Shown here: piece by piece, positions 8,046-16,784 of the stretch | Layout: every line of letters begins with the position of its first letter | Numbering within the stretch: position 1 is the stretch's first letter | Origin: Oscillospiraceae bacterium | GTDB lineage: Bacteria > Bacillota > Clostridia > Oscillospirales > Oscillospiraceae | Length of the DNA: 42,273 bases | Direction: 5' to 3' | Assembly: GCA_017937195.1 (NCBI GenBank) | Contig: JAGBEA010000019.1 | Location: 1 to 42,273, forward strand | Translations under genes and position numbers: made by a program | Notes under the pieces: model-generated | The model's database searches: none | Told to the model about the DNA's origin: nothing | Seen by the model: only the letters and a program-made list of their open reading frames with translations

Positions 8046-9272
8046 ATGGGAATCTATGAAGAACTGGTACAGCGCGGTTTGATCGCACAAGTGACCAATG
8101 AAGAAGAGATCCGCGAGATGGTTAACAACGGAAAGGCAACTTTCTATATCGGTTTTGACTGCACGGCTGACTCTCTGCATGTGGGTCACTTTATGGCTCT
8201 GTGTCTGATGAAGCGTCTGCAGATGGCCGGCAACAAGCCCATCGCACTGATCGGCGACGGCACGACTATGATCGGCGACCCTTCCGGTCGTACCGATATG
8301 CGCCAGATGCTGACCGAGGAGACCATCGCTTACAACGCTGAGTGCTTCAAAAAGCAGATGGAGAAGTTTATCGATTTCTCCGACGGCAAGGCACTGATGC
8401 TGCGTAACTCTGCATGGCTGAAGCCCCTGAACTACATCGAGATGCTGCGCGAAGTGGGCGCTTGTTTCTCTGTGAACAATATGCTGCGCGCTGAGTGCTA
8501 CAAGCAGCGTATGGAGAAGGGGTTGAGCTTCCTGGAGTTCAACTATATGATCATGCAGAGCTACGACTTCTACTATATGTTCCAGCACTATGGCTGCAAT
8601 ATGCAGTTTGGTGGCAACGACCAGTGGTCCAATATGCTGGGCGGTACGGAGCTGATCCGCCGCAAGCTGGGCAAGGATGCCCACGCTATGACCATCACGC
8701 TGCTGCTGAACTCCGAGGGTAAGAAGATGGGCAAGACGGCTTCCGGCGCTGTTTGGCTGGATCCCAACAAGACCTCCCCCTTTGAGTTCTATCAGTACTG
8801 GCGCAACGTGGATGACGCCGACGTGCTCAAGTGCATCCGTATGCTGACCTTCCTGTCTCTGGAGGAGATCGAGAAGATGGACAGCTGGGAAGGCGCACAG
8901 CTGAACGAGGCCAAGAACATTCTGGCTTACGAACTGACTGCGCTGGTGCACGGCACCGAGGAGGCTGACAAGGCAAAGGCTGCATCTTTGGCTCTGTTTG
9001 CCGGCGGCGGAAACACCGCTGATATGCCCACTACCGAACTGACCAATGACGATCTGGGCGGCGGTCAGATCGACGTGCTGAGCCTGATGGTCAAGTGCGG
9101 TCTGGCTACATCCAAGGGCGAAGCTCGCCGTCTGGTGCAGCAGGGCGGCGTCACGGTGAACGATGCCAAGGTCACCGCTATCGAAACCACCTTCGGTCTG
9201 GAGCAGTTTACCGGCGAGGGGCTGGTGATCCGCAAGGGTAAAAAGGTGTTCCATCGCGTCGTTTTGGTGTGA
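8046..9272 (+). CDS. tyrS: Tyrosyl-tRNA synthetase
   Basis: A class I synthetase of 408 residues that charges tRNA-Tyr. It shows the HIGH-type signature HVGHF in DSLHVGHFMALC (about residue 46), the tyrosine pocket region, the KMSKS counterpart KKMGKTASG (about 228) and a C-terminal S4 RNA-binding domain (GLATSKGEARRLVQQGGVTV). The KMGKT variant places it with the TyrZ-like/TyrRS form having this motif rather than KFGKT. Its own T-box reads a tyrosine codon. Monocistronic: its own promoter before, a strong terminator after. Confidence 0.96.
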   Translation: MGIYEELVQRGLIAQVTNEEEIREMVNNGKATFYIGFDCTADSLHVGHFMALCLMKRLQMAGNKPIALIGDGTTMIGDPSGRTDMRQMLTEETIAYNAECFKKQMEKFIDFSDGKALMLRNSAWLKPLNYIEMLREVGACFSVNNMLRAECYKQRMEKGLSFLEFNYMIMQSYDFYYMFQHYGCNMQFGGNDQWSNMLGGTELIRRKLGKDAHAMTITLLLNSEGKKMGKTASGAVWLDPNKTSPFEFYQYWRNVDDADVLKCIRMLTFLSLEEIEKMDSWEGAQLNEAKNILAYELTALVHGTEEADKAKAASLALFAGGGNTADMPTTELTNDDLGGGQIDVLSLMVKCGLATSKGEARRLVQQGGVTVNDAKVTAIETTFGLEQFTGEGLVIRKGKKVFHRVVLV

Positions 9273-9284
9273 TAAACAACGAAA

Positions 9285-9313
9285 AAAGACCGCGGCGCTG
9301 CCGCGGTCTTTTT
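9285..9313 (+). terminator. Terminator after tyrS
   Basis: An 8-bp all-GC-rich stem (9289-9296 with 9300-9307), a three-base loop and flanking A-run/T-run, 12 bases after the tyrS stop. Confidence 0.92.
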
Positions 9314-9338
9314 ATGCAGATATTACCGAAGAAAAGTG

Positions 9339-9367
9339 TTGAAGTAAAGAGGAATCTATACTATAAT
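9339..9367 (+). promoter_or_regulatory. Promoter for queA-tgt
   Basis: TTGAAG (9339-9344), 17-bp spacer, TATAAT (9362-9367). The start would be near 9374, giving a ~46-nt leader to queA. Confidence 0.82.
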
Positions 9368-9419
9368 ACATATTTGCGAGCAGTTTTAAGACTGAAATTT
9401 TCCGCAATAGGATGCGTAT

Positions 9420-10445
9420 ATGAGAACGAGTGATTTTAATTTTGACCTGCCGGAGGAACTGATCGCGCAGACGCCCATCGCGCGCCGTGATGCTTCCCGG
9501 TTACTGGTATTGAATAAGGATAACGGCGAATGGGAACATCGGCACTTCTTTGATTTGCCGGAGTACCTGCGTGAGGGCGACTGCCTGATCCTCAACAATT
9601 CCCGCGTGCTGCCGGCGCGCCTGCTGGGACACAGGGTGCCCGGTGGCGGTGCCTGCGAGGTGCTGCTGCTGATCGACCGCGGCGACAATGTGTGGGAGTG
9701 CCTGGTGCGCCCCGGTAAGAAGCTGCGTAAGGGTGCAAAAGTGTCTTTCGGTGACGGTGAGCTGACGGCGGAGATCGTGGATGAGCTGCCCGGCGGCAAC
9801 CGTTTGGTGCGCTTTGACTATGAGGGCATCTTCCTTGAGGTGCTTGACCGTCTTGGCAAAATGCCGCTGCCGCCCTATATCAAGGCGGAGCTGCAGGATC
9901 GCGAGCGCTATCAGACGGTGTATTCCCGTGTCAACGGCTCGGCGGCTGCGCCTACGGCTGGTTTGCACTTTACTCCCGAACTGCTGGAAAAACTGCAGGA
10001 GATGGGCGTGAAGCTGGGCTATGTGACGCTGCACGTGGGTCTGGGTACTTTCCGTCCGGTGAAGGAGGACGAGATCACCGACCACGAGATGCACAGCGAA
10101 TACTGTGTGATCCCGCAGGAAACGGCGGATCTTATCAACGAGACCAAGAAGAACGGTGGCCGTGTCATCTGTGTCGGTACAACTTCCTGCCGCACCATCG
10201 AATCATGGGCGAAGGAGGACGGAACGATGGAGGCCAGCGCCGGCTGGACGAATATCTTTATCTATCCCGGTTATCGTTTCAAGGTGCTGGATGCTTTGGT
10301 TACCAACTTCCACCTGCCGGAATCCACGCTGATTATGCTGGTTTCGGCGCTGGCTGGTCGTGAGCAGACGCTGGCGGCGTATGCGGAAGCTGTGAAGGAA
10401 AAGTATCGTTTCTTCAGTTTTGGCGATGCGATGTTCATTCGTTGA
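9420..10445 (+). CDS. queA: S-adenosylmethionine:tRNA ribosyltransferase-isomerase
   Basis: QueA moves the ribose of SAM onto 7-aminomethyl-7-deazaguanine in tRNA to give epoxyqueuosine. The 341 residues fit the family. Conserved stretches include [21 protein letters not shown] split across the N-terminus, [12 protein letters not shown] (about 58), [21 protein letters not shown] (about 176) and [15 protein letters not shown] (about 299). It is followed by tgt after 12 bases; the two act in consecutive steps on wobble G34 of tRNAs for Asn, Asp, His and Tyr. The precursor genes queCDE are not in the window, so base salvage may feed this pair. Confidence 0.95.
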   Translation: MRTSDFNFDLPEELIAQTPIARRDASRLLVLNKDNGEWEHRHFFDLPEYLREGDCLILNNSRVLPARLLGHRVPGGGACEVLLLIDRGDNVWECLVRPGKKLRKGAKVSFGDGELTAEIVDELPGGNRLVRFDYEGIFLEVLDRLGKMPLPPYIKAELQDRERYQTVYSRVNGSAAAPTAGLHFTPELLEKLQEMGVKLGYVTLHVGLGTFRPVKEDEITDHEMHSEYCVIPQETADLINETKKNGGRVICVGTTSCRTIESWAKEDGTMEASAGWTNIFIYPGYRFKVLDALVTNFHLPESTLIMLVSALAGREQTLAAYAEAVKEKYRFFSFGDAMFIR

Positions 10446-11591
<1,146 letters not shown>

Positions 11592-11615
11592 TGCGTTCAA
11601 ATCTGTGAAAACTAC

Positions 11616-11644
11616 TTGCCAAATTCGGCAGAGTTATGTATAAT
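11616..11644 (+). promoter_or_regulatory. Promoter for yajC
   Basis: TTGCCA (11616-11621), 17-bp spacer, TATAAT (11639-11644), 33 bases before the yajC start; AAAAAGGAGAA lies in between as ribosome site. Confidence 0.82.
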
Positions 11645-11677
11645 ATTTAAGACAATTTCGAAAAAGGAGAATTTTCC

Positions 11678-12097
11678 ATGTTTAATCTGATTGAAACCGC
11701 ATACGCCGAAAGCGGCGCTGGTGCTGCCGGTGGTATGGGTTCCTCCGTGCTGATGATCGTGGCGATGATCGCCATCTTCTACTTCCTGCTGATCCGTCCC
11801 GAGAACAAGCGCAAGAAGGAAGCTGAGCAGATGCGCAACGCCCTGAAGAAGGGTGACTGGCTGACCACCATCGGCGGTCTGTATGGCAAGGTTGTTGCTA
11901 TCACCGATCGCACCGTGGTGCTGGAGACCAGCGAGGATCGCGTCCGCGTTGAGTTTATCAAGTCCGCTATCGGTACTGTTGGCACTCTGGATGAGCAGGC
12001 TGCTGCTGCCCAGCGTCCCTCCCGTAAGAGCAAGAAGGACGAGGCTGCTGAAGAAGTGGTCGAGCCCGTCGTCGAAGAGAAGGCTGACGAGGAATAA
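11678..12097 (+). CDS. yajC: Preprotein translocase accessory subunit YajC
   Basis: A 139-residue inner-membrane protein of the Sec holotranslocon. One transmembrane helix at about residues 24-43 (SSVLMIVAMIAIFYFLLIRP) is followed by the family's cytoplasmic motif RPENKRKKEAEQMRNALKKG and DWLTTIGGLYGKV. The last ~35 residues are a charged Lys/Glu-rich tail (RPSRKSKKDEAAEEVVEP) longer than in short YajC proteins. In many bacteria secD and secF follow; here a TIGR04086-type membrane gene follows instead. Confidence 0.93.
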   Translation: MFNLIETAYAESGAGAAGGMGSSVLMIVAMIAIFYFLLIRPENKRKKEAEQMRNALKKGDWLTTIGGLYGKVVAITDRTVVLETSEDRVRVEFIKSAIGTVGTLDEQAAAAQRPSRKSKKDEAAEEVVEPVVEEKADEE

Positions 12098-12112
12098 TTC
12101 CTGAATAAGAAG

Positions 12113-12161
12113 ACCTCCCGCGAATATGCTTCAAAGAGAAGCTGTTCGGGGAGGTTTTTTT
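12113..12161 (+). terminator. Terminator hairpin that also carries the next gene's RBS
   Basis: Stem segments ACCTCCC (12113-12119)/GGGAGGT (12149-12155), CGAA/TTCG and GCTTC (12128-12132)/GAAGC (12138-12142), then a run of T (12155-12161). The 3' arm contains GGGGAGG (12148-12154), the only Shine-Dalgarno for ATG 12162, and the T-run is its spacer. Confidence 0.85.
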
Positions 12162-12587
12162 ATGTCTGTTTTGAAGGATCTGCTGCAGGTACGTTTTTGG
12201 GTGAGTGTTGCGGCTGTGCTGCTGACTGTGGCTGTAGTGACGGCCTGCGGTGCTGGGACGATCGTGTGGGGTATTGCGCCGATGGATACGATGGGGACAG
12301 TGGGCGTCGTCGCTTGGATGTTGGGTGGCTTTGTGGGTGCACGTATGTTTGCAAAAGGGAAGGAAGGTGTGCTGATTCCTGCGTTGCTTGTGGTGCTGGT
12401 AGCTTTCGGGGCGGCGTGTCTTATGGGTCTATTTGCTGAAGGGAATGCAGAGCTTGCCGGGAACTGGCTGCGCTTTGGGGCGGCTGTGATGGTTGGCGGA
12501 GTGTTGGCGGCGCTGATCCGACCGAAGAAAAAGCGCCGTGTGAAGATGAGCGGAAAGGGAAGGGGGAAGAGTGATAAAAGACGGTGA
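12162..12587 (+). CDS. TIGR04086-type small membrane protein
   Basis: A 141-residue protein with four hydrophobic helices (about 12-34, 44-62, 67-87, 97-116) and a strongly basic tail (PKKKRRVKMSGKGRGK). Location right after yajC and topology match the TIGR04086 family of Clostridia and Bacilli (YrzE-like), whose function is unknown. The start ATG 12162 is set by GGGGAGG seven bases upstream, which lies in the 3' arm of the yajC terminator, so expression should need both read-through and melting of the hairpin. In many Clostridia the six-cysteine peptide SCIFF gene lies near this family; I see none here. Family assignment is from context and pattern, not from a search. Confidence 0.72.
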   Translation: MSVLKDLLQVRFWVSVAAVLLTVAVVTACGAGTIVWGIAPMDTMGTVGVVAWMLGGFVGARMFAKGKEGVLIPALLVVLVAFGAACLMGLFAEGNAELAGNWLRFGAAVMVGGVLAALIRPKKKRRVKMSGKGRGKSDKRR

Positions 12588-12626
12588 CATAAAATTTGCA
12601 TAGTGAAAATAACGAAAATGCAAATT

Positions 12627-12684
12627 CCGCCAAAAAAAGCTTGACGGAATTTTGAATTTGTGCGCAGCGCTGTTTTTTTGGCGG
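12627..12684. repeat. 12-bp inverted repeat (probable terminator)
   Basis: CCGCCAAAAAAA (12627-12638) is perfectly complementary to TTTTTTTGGCGG (12673-12684), with a 34-bp centre; TTTTTC follows. It could end transcription from the yajC/TIGR04086 unit, 40 bases after that stop codon. The A/T-rich inner stem is unusual for a terminator. Confidence 0.6.
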
Positions 12685-12768
12685 TTTTTCAAGATATGGT
12701 GCGGAAATATTTGACCGAGGGCTATATCTTGCCATTATGGCTGGCAGAGGCTGCGCTAATTTCTCCAA

Positions 12769-12783
12769 GTAAACAAAGTTTAC
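12769..12783. repeat. GTAAAC-AAA-GTTTAC palindrome, possible operator
   Basis: A perfect 6-bp inverted repeat around AAA (12769-12783), with a further GTTTAC half-site at 12792-12797. It lies ~65 bp upstream of the -35 element at 12847, a distance suiting an activator. The binding protein is unknown. Confidence 0.4.
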
Positions 12784-12846
12784 ATAAAACTGTTTACATA
12801 ACATTTTAGCATAATTGCCAAAAAAATTAAAAATGCCGGAAAACCC

Positions 12847-12875
12847 TTGCGATTTCTGCGTTTTTGCCATATATT
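12847..12875 (+). promoter_or_regulatory. Sigma-A-like promoter upstream of spoIIM
   Basis: TTGCGA (12847-12852), 17-bp spacer, TATATT (12870-12875). Moderate match, about 80 bases before the spoIIM start. Confidence 0.45.
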
Positions 12876-12906
12876 TAATAACGCACCGCATCAGCATAGT
12901 TACCGA

Positions 12907-12935
12907 TTCTATTTGCACAGCTTGTTTCATAGGAT
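12907..12935 (+). promoter_or_regulatory. Sporulation (sigma-E type) promoter for spoIIM
   Basis: TTCTATT (12907-12913), 14-bp spacer, CATAGGAT (12928-12935). The same arrangement precedes spoIVA and, more loosely, the cotJ operon. spoIIM is sigma-E controlled in Bacillus subtilis. With the expected start site the leader is only ~13 nt but still contains GAGGTG. Confidence 0.5.
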
Positions 12936-12954
12936 GGGCTGAGGTGAATGGTCA

Positions 12955-13584
12955 ATGAAGGTGGCGCGACTGTTTCGCACCCCGCGGTTCCGGGGGAGTA
13001 GTCATTGGAAAGTGCTGGTGCTGTGCGTCTTTTTTGCGCTTGGCATCCTATTGGGCAGAATCGTACATTCCGTAGCAGCTGCGTCGGATGATGGGCAGCT
13101 GCGCGAATATCTGCTTGCGTTTACAAACCTGACGGCGCAGCCGGAGGATATGACCGGCGCAGTACTGTCTGTGCTGATTACATACTTCCGCTATCCGCTG
13201 ATGGTGTTCTTGTGCGGACTGATGGCTGCCGGTGTTGTGCTGATTCCGACGCTTTTCGCTGTGCAGGGTTTTTTTCTTTCATTTGCGGTGCATAGTTTTG
13301 CTTCTGCGTTAGGAAGAAGCGGTGTGATGCTGGCTGCTGCGGCATTTGGCGTGCGATGTCTTTTTGCGCTGCCGTGTACATTGTTTTTGGCGATGCACGC
13401 CCTTTCCGGATCGGTACAGCTGCTGCAGATTCGCGCTGATGGGCGCAAAAAAGAACGAACTGGACAATTTTCCACAAGCCTGATGCGACTTGCTGCTTGC
13501 GCGCTTATTCTGTTGATCGGCGTTGTGGTGGAATTATCGTTGGTGCCAAAGCTTCTGCAGCTGGCACTGACAAATATTACTTAA
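12955..13584 (+). CDS. spoIIM: Stage II sporulation protein M-like membrane protein
   Basis: A 209-residue protein with several hydrophobic segments (about 20-42, 72-100, 102-125, 128-155, 180-205). SpoIIM belongs with SpoIID and SpoIIP to the engulfment complex that remodels septal peptidoglycan in the mother cell. The family is poorly conserved in sequence; the call rests on topology, length and the neighbour xerD, the order found in Bacillus (spoIIM-ripX) and Clostridia. GAGGTG (12940-12945) supports ATG 12955. The divergence of the sequence leaves some doubt. Confidence 0.72.
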   Translation: MKVARLFRTPRFRGSSHWKVLVLCVFFALGILLGRIVHSVAAASDDGQLREYLLAFTNLTAQPEDMTGAVLSVLITYFRYPLMVFLCGLMAAGVVLIPTLFAVQGFFLSFAVHSFASALGRSGVMLAAAAFGVRCLFALPCTLFLAMHALSGSVQLLQIRADGRKKERTGQFSTSLMRLAACALILLIGVVVELSLVPKLLQLALTNIT

Positions 13585-13601
13585 GGAGAGGAGTTGAGAA
13601 T

Positions 13602-14486
13602 ATGACAGACTTCGTAGGGTCTTTCCGCGCATATCTTGCGGATGAAAAGCATGCATCTGTCAATACACTCAGCTCCTATGTACGCGATATTTCCCAGTTC
13701 CAGACGTGGCTGCTGGAGCGCGGCGCGATGGATCTGCGCAAGGTGAAGAAGGATATGATCGGTGAGTATCTGGATCATATGAAGGTGATCGGAAAGTCGC
13801 CTGCGACCATCACCCGCTGCACCGCGTCCATTAAGTCCTTCTATACCTATATGCTGCAGGCGGGATTTATCAAAACCAATCCTGCCAAGGCGGTCGCCTC
13901 CGTGAAGGTGGAACGCAAGTATCCTGAGATCCTCACCAGCAAGGAAGTGGAGCTGTTCCTCGAGCAGCCCAAGTGCGTGGACGAGAAGGGGTTCCGCGAT
14001 CACGCCATGTTGGAGCTGCTGTATGCCACCGGTATCCGCGTTTCCGAGCTGATCGGCTTGGATTTGGACGATGTGAACCTGACGGTGGGCTTTATCCGCT
14101 GCGACAGCAAGGAGAAAGAGCGAATCATTCCGCTGTATCAGGGCGCGATCAAGGCGCTGCAGGACTATGTCCGCGATATCCGTCCCCGCATTGTTGCTGA
14201 CGATGAAGAGCGTGCGTTGTTCGTCAATATGAATGGCGGACGGATGAGCCGGCAGGGCTTCTGGAAGATCATCAAGTACTATCAGGAAAAGGCGGAGATC
14301 GAGAAGGAGATCACGCCCCATATGCTGCGCCACTCTTTTGCAGTGCATTTGTTGCAAAACGGCGCGGATCTGCGCTCCATTCAGGAGATGCTGGGACACG
14401 CGGATATTTCCTCTACCCAGATCTATACGCAAGTGATCCGTAAACAGCTGACGGATGTGTATCACAAGGCGCATCCCCGCGCATAA
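13602..14486 (+). CDS. xerD: Tyrosine site-specific recombinase XerD
   Basis: A 294-residue recombinase that, with XerC, resolves chromosome dimers at dif. An N-terminal SAM-like core-binding domain (1-100) precedes the catalytic domain with R146 (TGIRVSELIGLD), the lysine near 170-172, H240/R243 (HMLRHSFAVH), H266 (LGHADIS) and nucleophile Y275 (QIYTQV). All catalytic residues are present. GGAGAGGAG sets ATG 13602; the frame is open upstream, overlapping spoIIM, and is not needed. Its terminator follows at 14493. Confidence 0.93.
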   Translation: MTDFVGSFRAYLADEKHASVNTLSSYVRDISQFQTWLLERGAMDLRKVKKDMIGEYLDHMKVIGKSPATITRCTASIKSFYTYMLQAGFIKTNPAKAVASVKVERKYPEILTSKEVELFLEQPKCVDEKGFRDHAMLELLYATGIRVSELIGLDLDDVNLTVGFIRCDSKEKERIIPLYQGAIKALQDYVRDIRPRIVADDEERALFVNMNGGRMSRQGFWKIIKYYQEKAEIEKEITPHMLRHSFAVHLLQNGADLRSIQEMLGHADISSTQIYTQVIRKQLTDVYHKAHPRA

Positions 14487-14492
14487 AATTAG

Positions 14493-14529
14493 AACTGCTG
14501 ACCGTAAGAGAGCGGTCAGCAGTTTTTTG
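14493..14529 (+). terminator. Terminator after xerD
   Basis: A 12-bp stem (14493-14504 with 14513-14524) and a run of six T, just after the stop. Confidence 0.92.
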
Positions 14530-14558
14530 TTGCTATCCAACAGATGTTTTGGTATAAT
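14530..14558 (+). promoter_or_regulatory. Promoter for ruvCAB
   Basis: TTGCTA (14530-14535), 17-bp spacer, TATAAT (14553-14558), directly abutting the xerD terminator and 28 bases before ruvC. No LexA-type GAAC-N4-GTTC box is seen. Confidence 0.75.
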
Positions 14559-14586
14559 TACATAGATTATTAGGTGGAGGAGAACT

Positions 14587-15099
14587 ATGCGTATTTTGGG
14601 AATCGACCCCGGTGTTGCAACGGTTGGCTTCGGTGTCATCGAATCAGACCGCGGACACCAGCAAATGATGCAATACGGTGCTATTACGACCTCCGCCGGA
14701 TTGCCGCTGGCTACGCGTTTGGTGCAGATCGCGGACGATCTGGAGGAGCTGATCCGCCAGTTCAAGCCGGACGAGATCGCCATTGAAGAGCTGTTTTTCA
14801 GCAAAAATATTACCACCGGTATCGCTGTGGCCCACGCAAGAGGTGTGATCCTCTGCACGGCGGAACGGCTGCAGGTGCCGATCTACGAGTATACCCCGAT
14901 GCAGGTCAAGCAGGCGGTGGTCGGCTACGGCTTGGCGGACAAGCATCAGGTGATGGATATGACCCGCCGGCTTTTGAAGCTGAAAGCGATCCCTCGCCCC
15001 GACGACGCGGCTGATGCATTGGCGATCGCTATCTGCCACGCACGCAGCGCCACCAGTTTGCTGCGGCGGCAGGATTCCGATGTTACGCAGACCATTTAA
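14587..15099 (+). CDS. ruvC: Holliday junction endonuclease RuvC
   Basis: A 170-residue RNase H-fold nuclease that cuts Holliday junctions as a dimer. Acidic catalytic residues are visible: Asp in LGIDPGVATVGFG (residue 7), Glu in IAIEELFFSKN (about 67) and the C-terminal pair in PRPDDAADALAIAICH (about 138-141). Ribosome site GGTGGAGGA precedes ATG 14587. It heads a ruvC-ruvA-ruvB operon; Bacilli lack ruvC, so its presence fits Clostridia. Confidence 0.96.
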   Translation: MRILGIDPGVATVGFGVIESDRGHQQMMQYGAITTSAGLPLATRLVQIADDLEELIRQFKPDEIAIEELFFSKNITTGIAVAHARGVILCTAERLQVPIYEYTPMQVKQAVVGYGLADKHQVMDMTRRLLKLKAIPRPDDAADALAIAICHARSATSLLRRQDSDVTQTI

Positions 15100-15110
15100 G
15101 GAGAACCAAT

Positions 15111-15707
15111 ATGTTTTATTATCTCAACGGAATCGTGGCGGAGACCGGTGCCAATATGGCTGTGATCGATTGCGGCGGTGTTGGCTACGGCTGCGCTACC
15201 ACGAACTATACGCTCTCCCAATTGAAAAAAGGAGAGCGGGGCAAGCTGTATACCTACCTCCATGTACGTGAGGAGATCTTTGAGCTGTACGGCTTTTCCA
15301 CGCAGAACGAGCTGAACAGCTTCAAAATGCTGTTGGGTGTGTCCGGTGTTGGACCTAAGGCGGCGCTTGCGATTCTGTCGGCCACTACGCCCGATCAGCT
15401 GGCACTGGCGATCGTGACCGGTGATGAGAAGTCGCTGACAGCGGCGCCCGGTATCGGCAAGAAGATCGCCCAGCGCATCATTCTGGAGCTGAAGGATAAG
15501 CTGAGCAAGGAACAGACCAGCTTCAGCGTTGAGGGCGGTTCGATCCCCGTTATGGTGAAAAACGATAAGGCCAACGAGGCGGCTGCAGCACTGGCGGTGC
15601 TGGGTTATACCTCTCAGGATATCGGCGTAGCGCTGAAAGGAATCGACATCGAGGCGCTGCCGCTGGAGGAGATCATCCGTCAGGCATTGAAAAAAATGGT
15701 ACGATAA
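15111..15707 (+). CDS. ruvA: Holliday junction branch migration subunit RuvA
   Basis: A 198-residue tetrameric protein that binds four-way junctions and loads RuvB. N-terminal OB fold (MFYYLNGIVAE onward, with LHVREEIFELYGF), two helix-hairpin-helix motifs (LLGVSGVGPKAALAIL and APGIGKKIAQRIILELKDK, about 73-135) and a C-terminal RuvB-contact domain (NEAAAALAVLGYTSQ). AAGGAGAA lies before ATG 15111. Confidence 0.96.
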   Translation: MFYYLNGIVAETGANMAVIDCGGVGYGCATTNYTLSQLKKGERGKLYTYLHVREEIFELYGFSTQNELNSFKMLLGVSGVGPKAALAILSATTPDQLALAIVTGDEKSLTAAPGIGKKIAQRIILELKDKLSKEQTSFSVEGGSIPVMVKNDKANEAAAALAVLGYTSQDIGVALKGIDIEALPLEEIIRQALKKMVR

Positions 15708-15719
15708 GGAGCGGTTGCT

Positions 15720-16760
15720 GTGAGTATCGACTTTGGAACCGACATTTACGAAGAGCCTATTGTGGCCAAAACATTTTTATCGGAAGATGCGGCAGAATCC
15801 TCACTGCGCCCGCGTACATTGAAAGAGTACATCGGTCAGTCCAAGGCGAAGGATAACCTGTCCGTATTCATCGAGGCTGCCCGCCGCCGTACGGAGTCGC
15901 TGGATCACGTGCTGCTGCACGGCCCTCCCGGCTTGGGCAAAACCACGCTGGCAGGCATTATTGCTGCGGAGATGGGCGTGAATATCCGTATTACCTCCGG
16001 ACCTGCGATCGAGAAACCAGGCGATCTGGCGGCGCTGCTGACCAACCTCAACGAGAATGACATTCTCTTTGTGGATGAGATCCATCGCCTCAACCGCTCC
16101 GTGGAGGAGATCCTTTATCCGGCGATGGAGGATTATGCCATCGATATTATCATCGGCAAAGGACCCAGCGCCAACTCTATCCGCTTGGATCTGCCGCGCT
16201 TTACGCTGATCGGTGCCACCACACGCGCAGGCTCGCTGTCTGCGCCGCTGCGTGACCGTTTTGGTGTTACGCTGCGTCTGGAGCTGTACACACCGGAGGA
16301 GCTGGCACAGATCGTCACACGCAGTGCCGGAATCCTGAATGTCCCCATTGAGGAGACCGGCGCGATGGAGATCGCGCGTCGCTCCCGCGGTACGCCGCGT
16401 ATCGCCAACCGTATGCTGCGCCGTGTTCGCGACTTTGCACAGGTCAAGGCGGACGGTGTGATCAGCCGTCAGGTGGCGGATCTTGCACTGCAGGCGCTGG
16501 AGATCGACTATCTGGGTCTTGACCCCGTCGACCGCCGTATGCTGCGGGCAATCATCGAAAACTATGGCGGTGGGCCGGTTGGCTTGGAAACACTGGCAGC
16601 CACCATTGGTGAAGAATCTGTGACTTTGGAAGATGTTTACGAACCCTACCTGATGCAGCTGGGCTTCCTGACACGCACACCCCGCGGTCGCTGCGTGACG
16701 AGAAAGGCTTACGACCATCTGCATATGGATTATCTGGGTCAGGAACAGCTGGAAATCTAG
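15720..16760 (+). CDS. ruvB: Holliday junction branch migration ATPase RuvB
   Basis: A 346-residue AAA+ motor forming hexameric rings. Walker [12 protein letters not shown] (about residue 62), Walker [12 protein letters not shown] (about 116), sensor 1 [18 protein letters not shown] with the arginine finger, and a winged-helix C-terminus ([16 protein letters not shown]). Translation starts at GTG 15720 after AAGGAGCGG. Last gene of the ruv operon; glmM follows after 24 bases and may be cotranscribed. Confidence 0.96.
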   Translation: MSIDFGTDIYEEPIVAKTFLSEDAAESSLRPRTLKEYIGQSKAKDNLSVFIEAARRRTESLDHVLLHGPPGLGKTTLAGIIAAEMGVNIRITSGPAIEKPGDLAALLTNLNENDILFVDEIHRLNRSVEEILYPAMEDYAIDIIIGKGPSANSIRLDLPRFTLIGATTRAGSLSAPLRDRFGVTLRLELYTPEELAQIVTRSAGILNVPIEETGAMEIARRSRGTPRIANRMLRRVRDFAQVKADGVISRQVADLALQALEIDYLGLDPVDRRMLRAIIENYGGGPVGLETLAATIGEESVTLEDVYEPYLMQLGFLTRTPRGRCVTRKAYDHLHMDYLGQEQLEI

Positions 16761-16784
16761 AAATGAGAAAGGCAGGCTTATTTT

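Larger units (their letters stand above)
12588..12954 (+). other. AT-rich intergenic region before spoIIM
   Basis: A 367-bp gap without a credible gene. It contains a 12-bp inverted repeat (12627-12684), a 15-bp palindrome (12769-12783) with a third half-site copy, one sigma-A-like promoter and one sporulation-type promoter. Base composition is clearly more AT-rich than the flanking genes. Confidence 0.7.
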
